A stretch of 64,000 bases of DNA. Origin: Annona cherimola (Eukaryota; Streptophyta; Magnoliopsida; Magnoliales; Annonaceae). The translations under genes and the position numbers were made by a program. This document shows, piece by piece, positions 12,907 through 25,373 of this stretch. The stretch lies in the NCBI GenBank assembly GCA_030490835.1, contig CM059977.1, positions 17,155,335-17,219,334 on the forward strand, given 5' to 3'. Each line of letters opens with the position of its first letter. Position 1 is the first letter of the stretch. The notes under the pieces were generated by a model. That model made no database searches, was not told the DNA's origin, and was given only the letters and a program-made list of their open reading frames with translations.

Positions 12907-13894
12907 ATCCATGGATCTCAGACTTAGTCATCCTTTGAAGACGGTAGAAGGGGTGAATTGTCATCCAATGTAGTACTCTAAGATGGGTTCTTCTGCAAGC
13001 AAATGTAATTCTTGAATTTCCTTGCGATTCTTCAGTTTTTAATGTGCAAAGAAACGCCTTTTCAGCTGGGGACAAAAAGGAAGGTACCCAATATGCGTTA
13101 TTACACCTCCGTAATCCATGTTTAATTGATTTTCGTTTCTCTTCACTTAAATCTTTTTGAAGCTGGATTCTTGAAGGTTTGCTGCCTGGGCGTGTCTGCT
13201 AGGGGGTTCTGCCGAGACGTGGAGGTCGGTGACATAGTACTACATTTACTGTTTGCTAACAATCCTCCATTTCAGATTTCATGTCCTCGAACCGGAGTCT
13301 TAAAAATTGGAATTTTGTTTTAGGCTACCAGATTTCATCTCAATAAATATTGTATGAAGGGGTTATGATCTTGTTAGCTAGGGCAGTGTAATTTTTTTAG
13401 AAAATATTTTCCAATTTTATTTAACTCACACACTAAATTTTATATATTTTAGATGTCGAGTTTGAAAATCAAAAATTTATATACACCTTAAAGTTATAAA
13501 TTTTGATATATGAATTAAATACACTTGAAAATCTGTGAAAAGTAAATTCGAATTTTTTTTTTTTTTTTTATTTAAAAAAACACCGTTTCGTCCAGGCTGG
13601 CATACTAACAAGATCATTACTCTTGTATGAATGGCCACAAAGCAAAGAGCATATTCTGTACTCTTCGGTGATGAAAAGGAAGCGGCCTTTCTAATTGGAA
13701 TTAGATGCGCCGCTTGCATGCGCACTGGGAATATTCTAGTGCTTCCCGTTGGGGAAATGAGAACTTGGTACATCTTTTCAGGAGAAAAAAAAATAAACAA
13801 ATAAATAAAAAGAACTTGCTGGATTTCCATTGGTCCGTTAAAAGAACCTCATTCGTGGTACCTGTACCGAAGGCAATGACCGAAATGCCACTTA
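12907..13894. other. 3' flank of MDL, no gene seen
   Basis: Likely MDL 3' UTR for the first few hundred bases. A degenerate arm of a family A-like foldback may lie at about 13385-13560 (TTAAATACACTTG and long T/A runs). No convincing ORF. Confidence 0.4.
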
Positions 13895-14142
13895 GGCTAC
13901 GTTTGTTAACATGTGAATGTAGGAATTATATAGTTTTCTATAGATAATCATATTATTTTTTCCATTTTTATTCTTACATTCGAATTATTTTTTCCTATCA
14001 ATTATATACAATAGACTTATTTATTTTGACTATACTCTTTATTATTTTTTATTAATCACATATTTTTTTAAAATCTTTTTTTTCTCCTCATTTTCCACTG
14101 ATTTTTGCAATTCTACCATTTCATCTGTTACCAAACGTCCCC
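13895..14142. mobile_element. Tourist-like MITE, 248 bp, TSD TTA
   Basis: Starts GGCTACGTTTGTTAACATG and ends CCAAACGTCCCC, flanked by TTA at 13892-13894 and 14143-14145. The interior is AT-rich, with ACAATAGACTTATTTATTTT-type blocks as in other copies. Confidence 0.75.
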
Positions 14143-14529
14143 TTAGAATTTATTGTCAGGCTAGTGCCCTTCCGATATCTTGCTGATAATCGCTAATGCC
14201 CATCGTTTTTCAAAGGCCACGTCCAAAAGTATGTGGTCCCACCATCCACATACCAACGTTTATGATTTGATATGCCCCTGGCTTTTGTTCCTTGTTTCTT
14301 TGACACAATAGCGCCAGGCCGCCACCGAAGAAGAAGGGAAAAAAAGAAAAAAGAAAAAAGGACCAGACCCAATAGCGCCATTCTCTTGTTATCACCCGAA
14401 GTGCACTGTTTGGAACAATCAATTGCTTGGACAACGCGCATTGTCCTTTCATGTTACCGAGACCTGAGTCTGGATTAATGCTGACAAAGCCCTTGCGCAT
14501 TTCTTTTTTACGCTATCGTTTACCCTTGT

Positions 14530-14945
14530 TTGTTCAGACGGTGAAGATGTAAACCGCCGAAACAGCAGCAAACTGGCTTTTGAGATCTCAACGACTGGGA
14601 GGGGCTCAGCCAACTGCATTATCCAGTGCAATAGCGATAAAGTTATTGGCAATGCCTGGTTTTTATTCATTTACAGAAGCAGCTCCCCCTGCATTATCCA
14701 GTGCAATTGCGATAAAATTATCGGCGATGCCTGGTTTTTATTCATTTACAGAAGAAGCTCCCCTTCTCTTGTCCATGTGTTCAGATGGTGGAGATGTAAA
14801 CCGCCGAAACAGCGGCAAAATGGCTTTTGAGATCTTAGCTACTGGGAGGGGCTCCGCCAACTGCTATCCAGTGCAATGGCGATAAAATTATTGGCAATGC
14901 CTGATTTTTATTCACTTGCAGAAGAAGCTCCCCCTCGCTGGATGG
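14530..14945. repeat. Nested tandem repeats downstream of the F-box/kelch gene
   Basis: A unit with GATGTAAACCGCCGAAACAG at its start occurs near 14546 and near 14792. A shorter unit (ATCCAGTGCAATNGCGATAA .. TTTTTATTCA) occurs three times, near 14620, 14695 and 14865. The arrangement is a tandem duplication with an internal duplication. It lies about 270-680 bp past the stop codon of the - strand gene, possibly in its 3' UTR. Confidence 0.75.
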
Positions 14946-15212
14946 GCTCTGTTGCAACAGCAATTTCAGCAGCTTTCATCAGGTGGACGGACTTCATGAG
15001 TTCTGCGACTTGAAAATAAGGCAAATCGGGTCCAATGGATGCTTATAGCTGTACAATAGCAACCCTTCCATTGACTCATTTCCTGAATATCTCAGAACTT
15101 CACATTGGAACAAAGACCCTTGATCATATTTATTCGCAAAACCAGGATTTCTCCAGAATACATATCTCTACCATTCTGACTGCTGCACATGTTTGACGTT
15201 TCTTGCTAGTTG

Positions 15213-18200
15213 CTACAACTGAAGCACAAGCTCCAAAAGATACAGCTCCCCATCAAACCTCAGCCCAGACGATTCAGCTGGCTGCACCGGACCATCTACC
15301 ATGCCACCAAATATGTACACGAAACACCCAGAGGGATCCACACATGTCCTGTGGAATGATCGGCAACCTGGCTGACGGCCACTGACCTTCAATCTTCTCC
15401 ATATCTTCCCTGGTGACATCTTTGGGTATGGCATTTGAGACCCCACTCTAATGGCTGGTATTGCACGAGGATCCAACACCCAAAAGTCATCTTTCCTATG
15501 CCTGTATGAATCTTCCCCTCCATAGATCAGCACTCGTCCGCCTAAGATGAGAGTTGCAGAGTGGCCCACCCGTGGAAGGGGCATGCTGGTTGGCACATTG
15601 GAAGAGTCGAAGTGCAACTCTACCCATTCTGGAATTTCACCTCCCATGTCTAAGAGCCAAAGGTCATTGAGCACCTCATATCCTGATCCTCTTCCTCCAA
15701 ATAAAATCATGTGTGCACCTGCAATCCATGTCAGTGTGTGTCCTGATCGTGCTGGAGGTGATACAGGAGTCCCAATCTCATGCCACCGTGCAGATCTCAT
15801 GCCTTCTGATAGATCCAACAACCACGTGTCGCCCAATCTGAGGCCATCTGGACCAATGCCTCCATGTATCACCATCCTCTTGTCCCCAATATTGCATCCA
15901 GCATGGGCTCCACGAGATGGAGGTACGATGGAGCCCACATCCAACAGCCTCCATGACAATCGAATTCCAAGACTTTCATCCTGCATGACATGACCAACCC
16001 ATGTATCATTTTGGCGAACCCCATGGTCATTGATCCCACCAAAGAGAACAAGAGAATCACCAACAACTGTGCATGTTAGCCCGAAGCGTCCACTTGGGGT
16101 GCCTGAACTTATCTGCTGCCACCTCAGTATCCGCTTAATCTCATTCCCAGTGCAACCTACCCATGTGTCATCCAGATGACGTCCTACAAGAATATACGAT
16201 GATACTCAGAGAGGTCGAAGCAAAAAGTTTTATGCGGAAATGGAAAGAAGAGAATAAGTGCTGGATAGCATTAAAAAACAATAACATATACATATATGAT
16301 TTTTATTAGGAAGTTTAATTCAAGGAACATTTGAATCAACCAAATCAGTTCAGATTTGGCTCTTGATCATGAAAAACATTAAATTGATTTTTGCTGCTAC
16401 AGTGTATGGCATGACCCTTCGATCAATAATTCAATATGTTATCGACTGGCATATATAGGATTGTTCAGACTGGTTATGTAGCATAGTTTGTGCAGACAAA
16501 TTGGACAATGTAACTATTTGATGAAATTCAATAGATCCAAATACATGACAATCTATCATGTTAATGTTTTATTACATAAATCGTACTAGACTTCTCAAGA
16601 TTCTAATTGGCATCGATCAGCACAGCACAAACTTACAATTTTGGATTGATAAATATCAATCTGAATCACAACCTTGATATAGGTCAAATGATCTGGGAGA
16701 AAAATCTATTCAAGTTATAATTGGTAAGCACTGATTGTGGCAAGTAATCTTCCCATCTGGAAAGCTAGTAATTTAAGATGTCACTAAATACAGGAACCTT
16801 GTGGTATGCATAATCATTTTTTAAACAGCATCCTGCTGTTTGAGGTTTCTGGGGAGTCCACCTATTCTGATATTTTTGAATGAACAACATGCTTTTGGAT
16901 TCTCAATATATTGCTCAGACAAGCAGATGCTGTGTCAACGATACAAAGTCTGGCCACCATGGAATTTTGATCCTATGCACCCGGGTGCACTTAGCCTCGA
17001 TGCACCTAGCTGCGAATACCATTTTTTAATAATATTTTTTGAAACTTTGTTTTTACAAAACTGTTAACCTAGGTGTATTTAACATGTACATCAATTTTTA
17101 TCAATTTTTGAGATTTTTAGATATTTATTTTGGATTTTTAAAAATTAGTGACATTTTAGGAAAATTAAATTACTAAAAATGCTATTAATTTTTAAAAATA
17201 CAAAATAAATATCTAAAAACTTCCAAAAATAGTAAAATTTGATATACATGTTAAATACAAATAGATTAACACTCGTATAAAAAAAGTTTCGAAAAAAATA
17301 TAAAAAATGAGTATTTGCACTAGGGGTGCACCAAAGCTAAGTGCACTTGGGTGCATAGGATCAGTTTCCGGCTACCATGAAAGACAATGCATTATTTCCT
17401 TGAACTCCAGTAAATGAAATATAAAGAGAAGCAAGGAAAAGCTAATTGAACAGTGAGAAAAGCACCAGTTTGTTAGGCAAGTTTTGAAATGCTCTCCCAG
17501 TTTTCATGGAAGACAAAGTAAAGGGAAAGAACAGATAGAACGAATGCATGGTTTGCATAAATCACTGTCTACACGCACAGATATGGACGGTCCAGACCAT
17601 AACATGTTTGGATGACAAAAAGCACAAGCAAGCAGTTTATACACATTTGTTGTCAACAATTTCCATTTACTGCAAAGGAGTTCTGTTTTGAACATGTCTA
17701 CAAGGTCTATTTTGTTCAAAGTACCAAATACATTGGGATCGTGTGAAGCAAAAGTGAGGAAGCAGCAGTTTTAAAAATTGTCATATTGAGTTTATCTTGT
17801 TCTAGAAAACAGGACAGGAACAGATGAGAATTAATATTAAGATATTTTACATCAACCTTGGTCCCTTCAAAACATTTAGTGCTAGCTGCAATAGTGTATA
17901 ATCACCTTTAAGTAGCAACTACTGAGGAAGTTTGTCTTTGAAAGAAACAAAATGTAAGAAGATCGGGAAATGTGTCGTCTGGTAACCATCGCCCACAAAG
18001 CCAGGAAAACCGCAGGGGCCACAGACTATTGCCATTTTGACGATTAATGATCAGGACAGATGAAACAAATATTGACACTATGTACGAGAAGCAAAGACCA
18101 TGAATAAGTAAAAGGAATTCATTCAAACTTGAAGAGGTTAGGAGCTCTCAAGAGTCCATGACTTGTAGGAGAAAGCTAAAAGGATGAAGAAGGCAGGAAC

Positions 18201-19189
18201 CACTTGCAGACATATACCAGTGGATGAAAGCCGAGGTATGCTTTTTGAATTTGCACTCAGCTAAAAGGTGCTTCAAAACAAAAGGCGAATGATGCGTGAA
18301 TAGCTCAACTGGCAGCCAGATATAAAATATCAGTACCTCTAGTATGTTTGCTTCTGGTTCATATAATATTCTTATGAAGTTCGATCTAAGAACTTCGGTT
18401 AATTCACATCGATAATGCTGATCAACATCTGAAATGGATCACAATATATTTAAATAAAAACGCATTCGAATTAAATAACAATATTCCTATGTCTGCTTTA
18501 TATTCTGTAAAATGGATAGCTGCTTTCAATAATCAAAAATAGAACAGAACACCATAGATACCAACGGCAGTACTCTCTCTCTCTCTCTCTCTCTCGAAAA
18601 GAGAAAACAGTCAGAAAAACCCACAAAGCATGTCCAAACAATCAAAACATGAAATTGGTCTTGCACAAACAAAAATCTTCTTCACGCCATCCATCAGGAC
18701 AAGGAGTAAAGATCGATGACAAATTCCCATGAGGCAGAACCACAGCCAAACAGCATCAAGTAAGGGAAGGAAGGAAGGAAGGATGAAAGAAAGATGGGCA
18801 TGAAACCAACCTCCTTCACATCCTCCTCCAAACAACACCAAGCAGTCCGACATGAAGTTGAGCGAATGGGAGGCTCTGGGCCTCGGAAAGATCCCATCTT
18901 GCCCACGCAACTTGACGCAAGAAACAAAACCCAGCTGGTAGACCTGCTGATAGATATTCTTCCAAGGCAATTCCTTGTTACGAGCAGCCAAGAGGCCGTC
19001 CACATAGCCGTTTCCCCAGTCCCTCCTGCAGATGCCTTCCCAGAGTATGTCTGAGGAAGCTATGGACTTGAACCTCCTGCAGGTCATGGAGAAGGAGATG
19101 ATGGACTCCATGGGGAGAAGGTGGAGGATGGTGATGATGTGGTCGTGGGCCAGGTGGGCCATGGAGGGCCTGCTGCTCATGTCTGCCAT
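15213..19189 (-). CDS. F-box/kelch-repeat protein like At1g51550 (2 exons, 449 aa)
   Basis: On the - strand, exon 1 is 19189-18811 (donor GTTGGT) and exon 2 is 16183-15213 (acceptor TTGTAG). Together they make 1350 nt, 449 aa plus stop. Residues 13-60 are an F-box (LAHDHIITILHLLPMESIIS.., LWEGICRRDWG). The rest is a kelch propeller with recurrent LVLFGG, MVIHGG, MILFGG, VLIYGGEDSYRH and VYIFGG strands, ending FDGELYLLELVLQL. F-box/kelch proteins are substrate receptors of SCF ubiquitin ligases: the F-box docks to SKP1/ASK and the propeller binds the target. The target of this subfamily is unknown to me. The sequence matches Arabidopsis At1g51550 over its whole length. The 2627-bp intron contains a foldback MITE. 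No defect is seen. Confidence 0.94.
16962..17369. mobile_element. Family A foldback MITE, 408 bp, ~10-bp TSD, in the kelch intron
   Basis: The two halves are near-complementary over about 190 bp each. The tips are GAATTTTGATCCTATGCACC on the left, inverted at the right as GCATAGGATCAGTTTCC. Flanking direct repeats are GGCCACCATG (16952-16961) and GGCTACCATG (17370-17379), 9 of 10 identical. The tip also holds GCACCCGGGTGC, a 12-bp palindrome. The 9-10-bp duplication and G at the end suggest a MULE-derived element. Confidence 0.85.
18573..18594. repeat. (CT)11 microsatellite in the kelch intron
   Basis: Uninterrupted CT dinucleotides just inside the intron of the - strand gene. A simple sequence repeat; no function is inferred. 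Confidence 0.95.
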
Positions 19190-19622
19190 AGGATTTTTTT
19201 TCCCCCTCCTCCCTTTCTCTTATTAGGGTTCTTCCTTCGGAGGAGATGGTGGTCTAGTTATTCTTGGATGGATTGAAATATTAATCATTCGTATCTGGGC
19301 ATATTTTCTGGGTGATGGGGATGGTGGTGACGGTGAAATGGTTTGGAGGAAGAAAACAAGGAGGAGAACAGGGTGGTTTGGTCATTTCGTGATTAGTGGG
19401 GAGAATAATTCAGGTGGGAAAGAGACGTGAGGGGGGGTAATTTGGTCATATCTCGCTTCATGTCATGGTGTGTTGGCGTGGCATGGCAACGGTAATGTCC
19501 TGGCTCAGGGCGGATATGGCTCACTCTAGAGTCGGGATTTTCTACCAGCAGGATTGCAGGAATTGGCTGCAAGAGATGTGGTAGGGCCTGGGGTGTTGAA
19601 AATAAATTTTCTCCATTTTAGC
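19190..19622 (-). promoter_or_regulatory. Upstream region of the F-box/kelch gene
   Basis: The 200 bp before the start codon are rich in CCTCC/CTTCT on the coding strand, as in plant 5' UTR pyrimidine patches. No specific promoter element can be assigned. The region is bounded upstream by a foldback element with target duplication. Confidence 0.35.
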
Positions 19623-20013
19623 GAGTACCGATCTTTTACGACCGGTGATTTCCGACCGGTCAAAAAATATATTTTTTTGTTTTTTTTTTTTGAAAAATAA
19701 TTTTATAAACATGTTAATCTAGTTATATTTAATCTATAAACTAAGTTTTATCATTTTTAGATATATATATATTTATTTTGGATTTTTAAATACAGGGATT
19801 TTTAAGTCATTTTAAATATTCTTAAAATGACTTAAATACTCCTGTATTTAAAAATCCAAAATAAATATATATACATATCCAAAAATGGTAAAAATTGATT
19901 TATAGATTAAATATAACTAGATTAACATGTTTATAAAATTATTTTTCAAAAAAAATTAAAAAATATATATTTTTTGACCGGTCGGAAATCACCGGTCGTA
20001 AAAGATCATTCGG
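19623..20013. mobile_element. Family A foldback MITE, 391 bp, perfect 10-bp TSD
   Basis: Perfect CCATTTTAGC duplications at 19613-19622 and 20014-20023 define the ends exactly. The tips are GAGTACCGATCTTTTACGACC on the left and, inverted, ..GGTCGTAAAAGATCATTCGG on the right, followed by ACCGGTGATTTCCGACCGGT. The inner arms hold the family core (GTTAATCTAGTTATATTTAA and ATTTATTTTGGATTTTTAAA). The tip sequence is unlike that of the other family members. Confidence 0.9.
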
Positions 20014-20077
20014 CCATTTTAGCATCAATTATAAATCATCACGAGATTATGCCAACATGGGCATAGCTTGGCTTTTT

Positions 20078-20380
20078 CAGTGAGATGTGTTTGATAATTG
20101 ATAAAATTTTTAATAAAAAGTTTTGGTGTAAAAGTTTCTGAAGTAAAAATTTTTGAAATAGAAAAAAATAATATAATATAATACGTGTAATAATGATGAA
20201 TAAAGATAATAAATTTAAAATAGATATATGATTAGTTATGTAGAAATAATTAAAAAATATGGTAGTTATATTAGGAGAGGTGAAAAATAATTAAAATAAT
20301 AATAATTATGGAGAGTGAAAATATTTTAAATTAAAATTTTTTAATTTAAAAAGTTTTTTGGATTGTCAAACATGCCTCGT
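20078..20380. mobile_element. Tourist-like MITE, decayed
   Basis: Left end GAGATGTGTTTGATAATTG and right end TCAAACATGCCTC are inverted. The interior has AATAATATAATATAATACG and GAAATAATTAAAAAATATGG blocks of the family. The TSD is not clear. Confidence 0.6.
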
Positions 20381-21071
20381 CTCTCGGGCTTTTCTTAGGA
20401 TTTTTTTCGGTTGAGAGGGCTTTGTTTCTCAATTTCAAGAATAGGCTCGTTAAATTTAGATGAAAGATAAAAAAAATCACGGTGAGGTTGTGTTTGGTGA
20501 GAGAAGGGAAAATCCTTTATATACTTTCAAAAATCATCTTTAATTTTTCAAGTGTTATTTTCGTTTTTAATTATTATTAATAAAACTTCTCTATTTTATT
20601 ACCAACTTCGTTTTGTTTTATTTTATCCAGCCCATATTATTTGATCGATCCCTTAACATATGTGAAATAGAAAATCCTTCTTGTGTTGGACCAATTTAAA
20701 AAAAAAAATCTTGAGGACATTGGACCTTGTGTGCGGTTGTTTCATCGTTGTGGACAGGTGTTTGGTAATAAATGCCAAATAGAATATATCGATTGAAAAT
20801 GGAAAAAAAAACTATATATCTTAATCTGTTTTCTTTTTCATTTTTACTTCTTTAACCAACTGAGCCTTGCTCATAAAAATAATAATAAAAAAAAATGGCG
20901 AGGGCCTTCGTCATTCACAGCTCGACCGGGGATCGAATGTCCGATGATACCCCCGGGTTCCTCTCATGTTTCTCTTTTACTGCTGTCAGTGTAGTGTACT
21001 TTGAGCTCATCTCGAGTCTCGACCTTCTTACAGACCTCGTGAAATTCCCAATTTTACAGGGTATGATACCA

Positions 21072-21102
<31 letters not shown>

Positions 21103-21105
21103 CTG
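20381..21105. other. Noncoding spacer with a TA/GA microsatellite
   Basis: No gene recognised. About 21074-21102 is a run of (TA)n followed by (GA)n directly before a family B foldback. A GC-richer patch at 20895-21050 (65 codons open on +) resembles nothing I know. Confidence 0.4.
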
Positions 21106-21482
21106 TTCCGGTGCAGCGTCACTGCACCGGAACAGCGGTGCAGTAGCCCAAAAATGGGCCCCATATGATCATGAAATCATGATCTACTTCACCTATTGTA
21201 TTTAGAATAATGTATTATATTACCATACCAATTTTCATCCCAATCAGATACTTTAAAGTTGTTATTTATATCAAACTATTTTATTACGTTGGATTTAATA
21301 AAATGGTATAAATCCAACGTAATAAAATAGTTTGATATAAATAATAACTTTAAAGTATCTGATTGGGATGAAAATTGGTATGGTAATATAATACATTATT
21401 CTAAATACAATGGGTGGAGTAGATCATGATTTCATGATCACGTGGGGCTCATTTCAGCGATGCTGCACCAGAATATATTATA
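21103..21482. mobile_element. Family B foldback, ~380 bp with a terminal hairpin
   Basis: The two halves are inverted copies: ATGATCTACTTCACC..TTTAGAATAATG on the left and CATTATTCTAAATACAATGG..GTAGATCATGAT on the right, meeting near 21300 at a palindromic centre. The left tip is itself a hairpin: CTGTTCCGGTGCA, a 7-nt loop GCGTCAC, then TGCACCGGAACAG. The flanks are (TA)n, so the target duplication cannot be read. Confidence 0.8.
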
Positions 21483-21498
21483 TATATATATATATCAA

Positions 21499-22760
21499 GG
21501 GAATTAATCGTGTGCATTCCGTCTGCACGGAAACTACCGTGCAGACGGCTCATCCGGCCGTTGATTTCGGCGGAGAAAATCCGTGTCGTCTGTTCGTTTA
21601 ATGCGTGTTGCGAAGGAGGCGGAGACTCGAAATACACGCGGATGGGTGCTTTCCCGCTCGGAGGCAAAAAGCAAAATCAAAATCCCGCTCGGAGAGTCCT
21701 CTTCCTCGCAAGCTTCCCTCCTCAATCCCTCATAACCTAAATCGCGCAGCAGGCAGGCCAACATTAAGGCGGCATTTTCATCCGGCGACCAGCAGGTAGC
21801 AGCTCCCAGCAGCAGCACGCATCTGTCCGGCGACCTGCAGGCAGCAGCTCCCAGCAGCAGCACGCGTTCGTCTGGCGACCTGCAGGCAGCAGCTCCCAGC
21901 AGCAGCACGCGTTCGTCTGGCGATTAGCAGGCAGCAGCACCCGTGTGTCCGACGACTAGCAAGCAACAGCTCCATCTCGCCCAATCGGCGACCAGCAACA
22001 ACAACAGCTTCGGCTCCAAATCATTTCGAGCCTCCGGCGACCGGCATATTTAACGATCAGCATCTCCGACGAGGGTTTGTTGCAATCTTGTTAATGCTTT
22101 AATTACTGAATGCAAATAATTTCTGTTTAGTTGGATAGCTTGCCGAATTAGAATTTAAACTTTTTTTTATTTCGTCTTCTCCGAAAATCCGCATGCGAAT
22201 TATAAATTGCGTACTCTGCAGGCCAGCATTACGGCGACATTTTCATCCGGCGACCTACAAGCAGCAGCTCCCAGCAGCAGCACTCGTGCGTTCCGCGATT
22301 AGCAGGCAGCAGCACCTGTGCGTCCGGCGACCAGCAACAGCAACAGCAACAGCTTCAGCTCCAAATCATTTCGAGCCTCCGGCAACCGACAGATCCGGCG
22401 ATCAGCATCTCCGGCGAGGGTTTGTTGCAATCTTGTTAATGCTTTAATTACTGAATGCAAATAATTTCTGTTTTTGGTGGATAGCTTGCCGAATTAGAAT
22501 TTAAACAATTTTTTAATCTCGTCTTCTCCGAAAATCCGCATGCGGATTCCGAATCCGCATGCGGATTATAAATCGCGCAGCAAAATACCTCACATCCGCA
22601 TCTATCGGACGCGAAAATTCGCATGCGGATTCTGAATTCGCATGTGGATTTTAACTGCGCAGCAAGAGTATTTCTCATCCGCATCTCTCTGACGCGAAAA
22701 TCCGCATGCGGATTATAACTGCGCACCAAAAGTACCTCCCATCCGCATCATAAAACTGGA
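21499..22760 (+). repeat. Left terminal inverted region of the MULE
   Basis: The outer 275 bp match the reverse of 33865-34139. Further in, a ~340-465-bp block starting CAGGCCARCATT is present twice (from 21754 and from 22219). Each copy contains CTCCAAATCATTTCGAGCCT, a possible leader exon ending ..GAG before GTTTGT (22075 and 22420), and ATCTTGTTAATGCTTTAATT. The right end has this block once. The inner 200 bp carry CCGCATGCGG palindromes. Confidence 0.8.
21786..21965. repeat. Tandem 45-bp repeats, four copies, in the left MULE terminus
   Basis: Units start CGACC(A/T)GCAGGCAGCAGC at 21786, 21831, 21876 and (as CGATT) 21921, each 45 bp. Because 45 is a multiple of 3 they keep a frame open, which produces spurious Ala/Ser-rich and Cys-rich ORFs. 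Related units lie inverted in the right terminus at about 33577-33730. Confidence 0.85.
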
Positions 22761-23030
22761 ATTGTTAAAACTGCATGTCTATATATCCTGTCGAGAGCGA
22801 GTATTGTGGTTAGAATTGTGTTGGTATAAAAGGAATGCTTGAATGAATAAAGTGATTGTAGTTAGGAATTTTTAGAAATGCTTACTTAGAAAGCGAGTCT
22901 TTTTGTTGTTCTCTAATATTATCTAAGAATATGGAATGATGGATTGTTACTAATTATACGTAATGTGGTTCTTTTTATGCTTTTCTTTTTATCCATTAAA
23001 TGATATATTTAAATATTTTTATGCAGTGAG

Positions 23031-25373
23031 ATGACCACATCAAATAGCATGGCCCAAAATGAATTTGAGATGTCATCTAAAAGAAGCAGACAAAGCTCCA
23101 CTCCATTAACCACTTTCATCCCTCAAGCATCTCATGAGCTGACCCCAATTATTGGACAAGAGTTCAACAGTGAAGAAGAAGCATATTCGTTTTATAATTC
23201 ATATGCAAGGTGTTGTGGTTTTAGTATAAGAAAAAGTGATGTCAAGAGATCGAAAGATGGAGAAATAATCTATCGCATTCTGAAGTGCTCTAAACAGGGA
23301 CTCCGACAAAATGATCTGCGAGCTACAAGAAAACGCAAACAAAGAGATACCACTAGATGTGAATGCTTTGCATCACTAACTGTCAAGCGTTTATCAAGTA
23401 CTTTGATGTGGAAGGTGACAAGTTTCAAAAAAGAACACTCGCATCGATTAGAGACCCCTGTCAAGTCTCGATGCCTACGATCTCATCGGAAGGTACCAGA
23501 GTCACAATTGGATATAGTTGAAGGTCTCCAGAAGGCAGGTGTTGGAGTGTCAAGATCATTACAATTTATGATAGAGGAGGCAGGGGGACGTGATCAGTTG
23601 GGATTTATGTAAGTCGACTTACGTAATGCCTTACGATCTCGACGGATGTCAAGATATGGAGGGGGTGCACCCGCATTATTGGAGTACTTTGAAAATCAAT
23701 TCAGTAGTAAATCAGACTACTTCTATGATATTAAGGTTGATGAGCAACGTCGACTAATGTCATGTATGTGGGTTGATGGAGAATCTAAGAAGGATTATCA
23801 AATATTCAATGATGTCATTTGCTTTGACACAACTTATCGTACCAATGAATATGATATGCCGTTTGGACCCTTTGTGGGGGTTAATCATCATAAGCAATCA
23901 ATATTGCTTGGGGCTGGTTTATTGTTTGGTGAGAGTGAAGAAGATTTCACGTGGTTGTTTCAAACATGGCTTCATGCCATGGGTGGTATACCTCCGAAAG
24001 CCATTATCACAGACCAGGATCCAGCTATTACAAAGGCTATATCTGTAGTGTTCCCATCTGCGAAGCATATTTTCTGTTCATGGCACATATATAGAAAATT
24101 TCCTGAGAAATTGCAGTCAGCCAACCAAAGTTATCCTCAATTTAAGGATAGTTTATTCAAGTTAATTAAGAATACAGAAGCTCCTGGAGAGTTTGAAGCT
24201 GGTTGGAAAAAGTTGATGGATAATTATGAATTGACAAATCATGCATGGTTACAACAAATGTACAATATTCGGGATAAGTGGATACCGGCCTACACAAGGA
24301 GTATTTTCTTAGCGGGGATGAGCACCACTCAAAGGTCTGAAAGCATAAATGCTTTTTTTGATCAATTCGTTGGGCCGACCACAAAATTAGTCCAGTTTGT
24401 TGAAGCTTACGAGCGTGCAATAACTAAGAGAAGAGAGGATGAGAAAGATGCTGATTGTAAAACCACCTATGGAACTCCGGTGCTAAACACGAAATATATG
24501 CTCGAGGAACAAATTGCAAAAATATATACTAGGGAGATCTTCTATGAGTTCCAAGCTGAAATGGATGATTCAAGATATTACAAGCCAATAGAAGACGGTG
24601 TTGAAGAGGGTCGTATTATCTACAAGGTACACAAATCGGGAGATCCCAATTATCTGCGATTGGTCACCTGGTGCGAACTACAAAAATGTGCAAAATGTTC
24701 TTGCCGCTTATTTGATTGGTGTGGGATTCTCTGTCGGCACATATTATCTGTGTTTCATTGGCGTGACATTGTATGTATGCCTGAGGGACATCTACTTCAT
24801 CGGTGGTCACAACGTCCAAAGGAGAATATTAGAGTATTAAGCTTCATAGACAATTGTGATGCAACTAATTCACCGCTTGTCCGTAGGCACATTGTTTTCC
24901 CAAAAATCAATTTCATTCTCAATGAATTATCATCAAGTTGGGGAGCTTTCAAGTTTGCAAATGCGGCTTTGGATGAGATGATAGAGGTTATGTGTCAAAA
25001 GAAGCAAGCAGAAATGCTTGCAAGTCATTCGAATGAGCTACGTTTAGCATTACCATATTCAGGACAGGCAATGACATCAGAAGCTAGCAATCATGTCACC
25101 GAAAATAATGCATGCACAAATCATATAAACAGAAGAGATGAAGGCAATATAGTACTAGGGCCAATCACAGTTGATAATGGATCAAGTGCCCCATCTCAAG
25201 TGGAGGACTTCGCGAGTAGACGGCGAACGAAAGGGAGGTCAAAGCAACGTCTAAAATCTTCTATTGAAAAAGCCACTGAACGCACAGGAAGATTATGTCG
25301 TGGGTGTAAGAAAATCGTGGTTGGTCATGATAGGCGAAATTGTCCAGTATTACATAAAAATGATATTGATTAA
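23031..25373 (+). pseudogene. MULE transposase of the FAR1/FHY3 type, one in-frame stop
   Basis: The frame is open from ATG 23031 to the stop at 25371-25373 except for one TAA at 23610-23612. Residues about 44-145 form a FAR1-type DNA-binding domain (EFNSEEEAYSFYNSYARCCG, CSKQG.., RCECFASL.., HSHRL). Then comes the MULE DDE transposase domain with CFDTTYRTN, ITDQDPAI, FCSWHIYRKF and TTQRSESINAFF, a SWIM zinc finger (CAKCSCRLFDWCGILCRHIL), and near the C-terminus a CX2CX6HX4C knuckle (CRGCKKIVVGHDRRNC). The protein would cut and join the element's own ends. A TATGCAG acceptor ends at 23026, four bases before the ATG, so a leader intron is likely. The stop sits where relatives read an aromatic residue, and the frame keeps family sequence (VDLRNALRSRRMSRYGG) straight after it. 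One substitution explains the break. The stop lies inside GTAAGT, a consensus splice donor, so splicing should also be considered. Confidence 0.88.

Noticed and set aside
21534..22447. Ala/Ser- or Cys-rich ORFs in the left MULE terminus
   Set aside because: Artefacts of the 45-bp repeats; not conserved as proteins between the two termini.
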